Source: an uncultured Cellvibrio sp.
Lineage (GTDB): Bacteria > Pseudomonadota > Gammaproteobacteria > Pseudomonadales > Cellvibrionaceae
Assembly: GCA_946482385.1 (NCBI GenBank)
Contig: CAMLRI010000062.1
Coordinates: 1-8,563 of the forward strand
DNA: 8,563 bases
Reading direction: 5' to 3'
Both the position numbers and the translations under genes were made by a program. Each line of letters begins with the position of its first letter. Positions within the stretch are counted from its first letter, which is position 1. This document shows, one piece after another, positions 6,562 to 8,563 of this stretch. The notes under the pieces are model-generated. The model worked only from the letters and a program-made list of their open reading frames with translations. It did no database searches and was not told where the DNA came from.

Positions 6562-6590
6562 TTGCACTTGGGGGGTACAGGAACTAGGCT
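6562..6590 (+). promoter_or_regulatory. Candidate promoter for the MerR-family gene
   Basis: TTGCAC at 6562-6567, a 17-base spacer and TAGGCT at 6585-6590 give a plausible promoter. Transcription would start just inside the dyad at 6595-6612, so the regulator bound there could repress its own gene. The -10 shares bases with the -10 proposed for the opposite operon. Confidence 0.35.
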
Positions 6591-6616
6591 ACTACTTCAA
6601 GTTCACTTGAGGTCAA
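6586..6616 (-). promoter_or_regulatory. MerR-type 19-bp-spacer promoter of the DUF2938-DUF2798 operon
   Basis: Read on the minus strand, TTGACC (6616-6611) is followed by a 19-base spacer and TAGCCT (6591-6586). The dyad fills the spacer. An over-long spacer of 19-20 bases with a dyad inside it is the hallmark of promoters activated by MerR-family proteins through DNA distortion. The -10 is weak, as such promoters can be. Confidence 0.6.
6595..6612. promoter_or_regulatory. MerR-family operator, SoxR-box-like dyad
   Basis: CTTCAAGTTCACTTGAGG is a near-perfect 18-bp dyad (7 of 8 arm positions pair). Read on the minus strand it is very close to the E. coli soxS box CCTCAAGTTAACTTGAGG. Its last bases, GAGG (6609-6612), also serve as the probable ribosome site of merR, so one element can act in both DNA and RNA. 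Confidence 0.7.
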
Positions 6617-6622
6617 GCACTT

Positions 6623-7060
6623 ATGGATATTTCCGAGGTGGTAAAACGCACCGGCATTCCGGCGTCGACATTGCGCTTTTATGAAGAGAAGGGGTTGATC
6701 AAATCTGTCGGGCGGCGCGGCCTGCACCGGCTGTTTGCCCCCGGGGTATTGGATCGCCTGGCGCTGATCGCCCTGGGGCAAACGGCAGGGTTTTCGCTGG
6801 AGGAAATAGCGCCCATGCTGGGCGCCGATGGCCAGCCGGCGATTGATCGCCAGCTGCTGCAACAAAAAGCGGATGAGCTGGATAAAACCATTAAAAAATT
6901 AACGGCCATGCGCAATGGCCTGCAACATGCTGCCGTCTGTTCGGCCCCCAGCCATATGGAGTGCCCCAAATTCCGCCGCCTGCTGGGTTTGGCCGCCGTG
7001 GGCGCCATTGGCGAGCGCAGTAAAAAAATCGTTAAAGCGAAACCGGGTGATCGAGCTTAA
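6623..7060 (+). CDS. MerR-family regulator with C-x7-C effector motif
   Basis: This 145-residue protein has the MerR layout. The winged helix starts MDISEVVKRTGIPASTLRFYEEKGLI (cited in part: TGIPASTLRFYEEKGLI, 10-26), with wing residues GRRGLHRLF (30-38). Next come QTAGFSLEEIAPML and a long dimerisation helix (about 74-102). C106 and C114 sit after that helix in C-SAPSHME-C, the same C-x7-C spacing as the metal loop of CueR (C112/C120). The SoxR iron-sulfur pattern is absent. It could sense a soft metal ion, a thiol-reactive chemical or something else; the inducer cannot be read. The ATG at 6623 uses GAGG at 6609-6612. It is divergent from DUF2938-DUF2798, its likely target. Its last 29 bases overlap the convergent HxlR gene. 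Family call firm, ligand unknown. Confidence 0.88.
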   Translation: MDISEVVKRTGIPASTLRFYEEKGLIKSVGRRGLHRLFAPGVLDRLALIALGQTAGFSLEEIAPMLGADGQPAIDRQLLQQKADELDKTIKKLTAMRNGLQHAAVCSAPSHMECPKFRRLLGLAAVGAIGERSKKIVKAKPGDRA

Positions 7061-7469
7061 TTCGCCCCAGGTTGCCTTCAATCCACACCACCAAATCGCG
7101 CACCTTCACGCCTATCTCCTGCCCCAGGGGGGTTAGGCTGTATTCCACATGGGGCGGCACTACCGGTTTGGCTTCCCGCGCGACAAAACCATCGGCCTCC
7201 AGTTGTTGCAGGGTTTGCGCCAGCATCCGCTCGCTGACGCCGGTGATTTTCCGGCGCAGTTCGCTAAAGCGATGGGTGCCCTCCAGCAGGGCCACCAGTA
7301 CCAGCACCCCCCAGCGGCTGGTGACATGGTTGAGGATCAGCCGCGAAGGGCATTGGTGGGCAAAAACATTGCCCGCGCCCAGCATCTCGGTAAGGCTGGG
7401 GCTGGCTTGGCGGCTGTCCCGGGGCTTGTTCTGGGGCTTGTCCTGAAGGTTGTGCTGGGGCGATTTCAT
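7032..7469 (-). CDS. qorR: HxlR-family redox regulator, QorR/YtfH-like
   Basis: This 145-residue winged-helix protein is very like E. coli YtfH (QorR): GNVFAHQCPSRLILNHVTSR (33-52), RWGVLVLVALLEGTHRFSEL (52-71), then RMLAQTLQQLEADGF and PVVPPHVEYSLTPLG (102-116). C40, in the N-terminal HQCPSR motif, is the expected redox-sensing cysteine of HxlR/DUF24 proteins such as YodB and HypR. Compared with YtfH it has about 20 extra, low-complexity residues at the N-terminus (rich in Q, K, P, D). The ATG at 7469 has AAGGT just upstream; an internal ATG at 7385 has no ribosome site, so the long form is chosen. It is divergent from qorB, which it probably represses until oxidants or quinones modify the cysteine. 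Its 3' end overlaps merR by 29 bases. Confidence 0.9.
   Translation of the reverse strand: MKSPQHNLQDKPQNKPRDSRQASPSLTEMLGAGNVFAHQCPSRLILNHVTSRWGVLVLVALLEGTHRFSELRRKITGVSERMLAQTLQQLEADGFVAREAKPVVPPHVEYSLTPLGQEIGVKVRDLVVWIEGNLGRIKLDHPVSL
7421..7444 (-). repeat. Two 12-bp tandem units in the qorR N-terminal extension
   Basis: GGGGCTTGTTCT is followed directly by GGGGCTTGTCCT (one difference). On the coding strand they encode the repeated Q-D/N-K-P motif (QDKPQNKP) that makes up the extra N-terminal tail of the HxlR protein. A short slippage duplication is the simplest origin. Confidence 0.65.
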
Positions 7470-7487
7470 ACTTACCTTTTTGTGCGT

Positions 7488-7504
7488 ACTTACTATTTGT
7501 TAGT
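7488..7504. promoter_or_regulatory. Candidate HxlR operator in the qorR-qorB gap
   Basis: ACTTAC at 7488-7493 and GTTAGT at 7499-7504 form an imperfect dyad (one arm mismatch), and a further ACTTAC lies at 7470-7475 next to the qorR start. TA-rich ACT...AGT dyads suit HxlR proteins. It overlaps the upstream part of the candidate qorB promoter, fitting repression of both genes. Confidence 0.45.
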
Positions 7505-7518
7505 GTGGTTGATATTCT
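7490..7518 (+). promoter_or_regulatory. Candidate qorB promoter
   Basis: TTACTA at 7490-7495, a 17-base spacer and TATTCT at 7513-7518 form a weak sigma-70-like pair. The -35 lies inside the candidate HxlR operator. Both hexamers are poor, so this is tentative. A separate perfect 10-bp palindrome, GCTTGCAAGC, lies downstream at 7528-7537. Confidence 0.3.
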
Positions 7519-7578
7519 GCGCCCACTGCTTGCAAGCATCAAGTCCCTGAATTGAGCCATTTTCCCTGAGAGGTTTTT

Positions 7579-8454
7579 ATGATTGCTATCACCGGCGCTA
7601 GCGGCCAGCTTGGCCGCCTTGTTATCGACCAATTACTGCAACAGCTTCCCGCCAGCCAAGTGGTGGGTTTGGTGCGCAACCCTGCCAAGGCTGCCGATTT
7701 GGCGGCGCGGGGCATAGTGCTGCGCCAGGCCGATTACACCCAGCCTGCGCAGCTGTTGAGCGCCTTGCAGGGCGTGGAAAAACTGCTGTTGATCAGCAGC
7801 AGCGAAGTTGGCCAGCGGCTGCCCCAGCACCGCAATGTGATCGAGGCGGCGCAACAGGCCGGTGTGGGGTTTATTGCCTACACTAGCCTGCTGCGTGCCG
7901 ACACCTCACCCATGGCGCTGGCGCAGGAGCACCTGGCCAGCGAGCAGCTCTTGCAGGCATCGGGGATTCCCCACGCGCTTTTGCGCAATGGTTGGTACAC
8001 CGAAAACTACACCGCCAGCATCCCGAGCGCCTTAGAGTTTGGTGCCTTATTTGGCAGCGCCGGCGCTGGCCGTATCAGCTCGGCGGCGCGCGCCGACTAT
8101 GCGGCGGCAGCGGCACAGGTGCTGCTGCAACCGAACCAGGCGGGCAAGGTTTACGAACTGGCGGGGGATGATTCCTACAGCCTCGCCGAATTTGCCGCCG
8201 AGCTGGCGCAGCAGGCAGGCAAGCCCATTGCCTACAGCGATATGCCCGAAGCGGAGTACCGCCAGTTGTTAATCGGCGCCGGTTTGCCGCAATGGCTGGC
8301 GGAGCTGTTGGCCTCTTCGGACGCCAGTGCCGCCCAGGGGGCGCTGTTTGATGATAGCCATCAGCTCAGCCGGTTAATTGGTCGCCCCACCAGGCCGTGG
8401 CGCTATGTTATCCGCGAGGTGCTGGCGCAGGGGGCAACTGCTGGCGCACACTGA
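7579..8454 (+). CDS. qorB: NAD(P)H:quinone oxidoreductase, QorB/YtfG-like
   Basis: QorB reduces quinones with NADPH, lowering quinone and oxidative stress in the cytosol. The 291-residue protein belongs to the NmrA-like atypical short-chain dehydrogenase group. It has the nucleotide-binding ITGASGQLG loop (4-12; GxxGxxG), LVRNPAKA after the second strand, VEKLLLISSSEVGQR (66-80), FIAYTSLL (98-105) and LLRNGWYTENY (134-144), with RADYAAAAA at 171-179. This follows E. coli YtfG (286 residues) nearly block for block. AGAGG at 7569-7573 supports the ATG at 7579. It is divergent from its likely repressor qorR across a 109-base gap, the same arrangement as ytfG/ytfH in E. coli. A GC-rich hairpin follows 13 bases after the stop. 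Identification is firm; substrate range is inferred from the family. Confidence 0.93.
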   Translation: MIAITGASGQLGRLVIDQLLQQLPASQVVGLVRNPAKAADLAARGIVLRQADYTQPAQLLSALQGVEKLLLISSSEVGQRLPQHRNVIEAAQQAGVGFIAYTSLLRADTSPMALAQEHLASEQLLQASGIPHALLRNGWYTENYTASIPSALEFGALFGSAGAGRISSAARADYAAAAAQVLLQPNQAGKVYELAGDDSYSLAEFAAELAQQAGKPIAYSDMPEAEYRQLLIGAGLPQWLAELLASSDASAAQGALFDDSHQLSRLIGRPTRPWRYVIREVLAQGATAGAH

Positions 8455-8467
8455 CCTTAATGCCATA

Positions 8468-8489
8468 AAACCCCGGCGCGCCGGGGTTT
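8468..8489. terminator. GC-rich palindrome after qorB, probable terminator
   Basis: AAACCCCGGCG and its exact reverse complement CGCCGGGGTTT form a perfect 22-bp palindrome 13 bases after the qorB stop. The T-run on the plus side is short (TTTGTT). The next gene starts only 19 bases later, so it may be leaky. Confidence 0.7.
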
Positions 8490-8508
8490 GTTAACAGAGG
8501 GAATCGCC

Positions 8509-8563
8509 ATGAATATCGCCATCTACCTTTACGATAACGCCGAAGTACTGGATTTCGCCGGCC
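8509..8563 (+). CDS. DJ-1/PfpI-type protein, 3' end cut off by the window
   Basis: Only 18 codons are visible: MNIAIYLYDNAEVLDFAG. This is the typical opening strand and helix of DJ-1/PfpI (class I glutamine amidotransferase-like) proteins, where the YDxxExLDFAG segment carries the conserved acidic residue near the active-site cysteine. The cysteine itself lies outside the window. AGAGG at 8496-8500 supports the start. It follows qorB in the same direction after a hairpin. The full protein could be a stand-alone hydrolase or isonitrile hydratase, or the N-terminal half of a GlxA-type AraC regulator; the window cannot tell these apart. Confidence 0.7.
   Translation, partial: MNIAIYLYDNAEVLDFAG

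Noticed and set aside
6040..6567. Second minus-strand open frame over the DUF2938 gene
   Set aside because: Its translation is rich in R, G, P and A without recognisable motifs, whereas the other frame is a clear four-helix DUF2938 protein with a good ribosome site.
6623..7060. Naming the MerR protein SoxR because of its operator
   Set aside because: It lacks the four-cysteine iron-sulfur motif of SoxR and has only C106 and C114.
6623..7060. Naming the MerR protein CueR because of C-x7-C
   Set aside because: No copper ATPase or oxidase is nearby, and cysteine spacing alone does not fix the metal or even prove metal binding.

Overview
The window looks like chromosomal DNA of a Gram-negative gammaproteobacterium. 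The pointers are close resemblance of the qorR/qorB pair to Escherichia coli YtfH/YtfG, a proteobacterial type of ectoine cluster, GC-rich coding sequence with AT-rich regulatory gaps, and strong Shine-Dalgarno sites. A marine or halotolerant lineage such as Cellvibrionaceae would fit, but this is an inference and is not proven by the window. No rRNA, tRNA, CRISPR array, transposase or replication origin was seen.

Layout, left to right. (1) The 3' part of a secreted-type protein made of four DUF4397 units (3-1310, +), ending at a perfect 36-bp palindromic terminator. (2) An ectoine module: a MarR-type regulator resembling EctR (1405-1896, -), a 306-base AT-rich divergent control region with several dyads, then ectA, ectB and ectC (2203-4728, +). 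These encode the path from L-aspartate-beta-semialdehyde to the compatible solute ectoine. A membrane-anchored coiled-coil/TPR protein of unknown function (4748-5710) follows after a 19-base gap. A second perfect 36-bp palindrome, nearly identical to the first, closes the module. (3) A convergent two-gene operon of small membrane proteins (DUF2938 then DUF2798, - strand, 6548 down to 5787), divergent from a MerR-family regulator (6623-7060, +). The shared gap is very short and carries a dyad close to the SoxR box. (4) A divergent quinone-stress pair: an HxlR regulator (qorR/ytfH-like, -), which overlaps the 3' end of merR by 29 bases, and qorB/ytfG-like NAD(P)H:quinone oxidoreductase (7579-8454, +). 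A hairpin follows, then the first 18 codons of a DJ-1/PfpI-type protein.

How it may work together: the ectoine genes form an osmoprotection operon under a local MarR-type repressor. The right half holds two compact regulator-target pairs (MerR with DUF2938/DUF2798, QorR with QorB) that probably answer chemical or redox stress. The least explained parts are the TPR protein in the position where ask_ect or ectD often sits, the dyad-rich ectR-ectA gap with a leader hairpin, the 15-bp tandem repeat over the ectB stop codon, and the matched palindromes bracketing the ectoine module.
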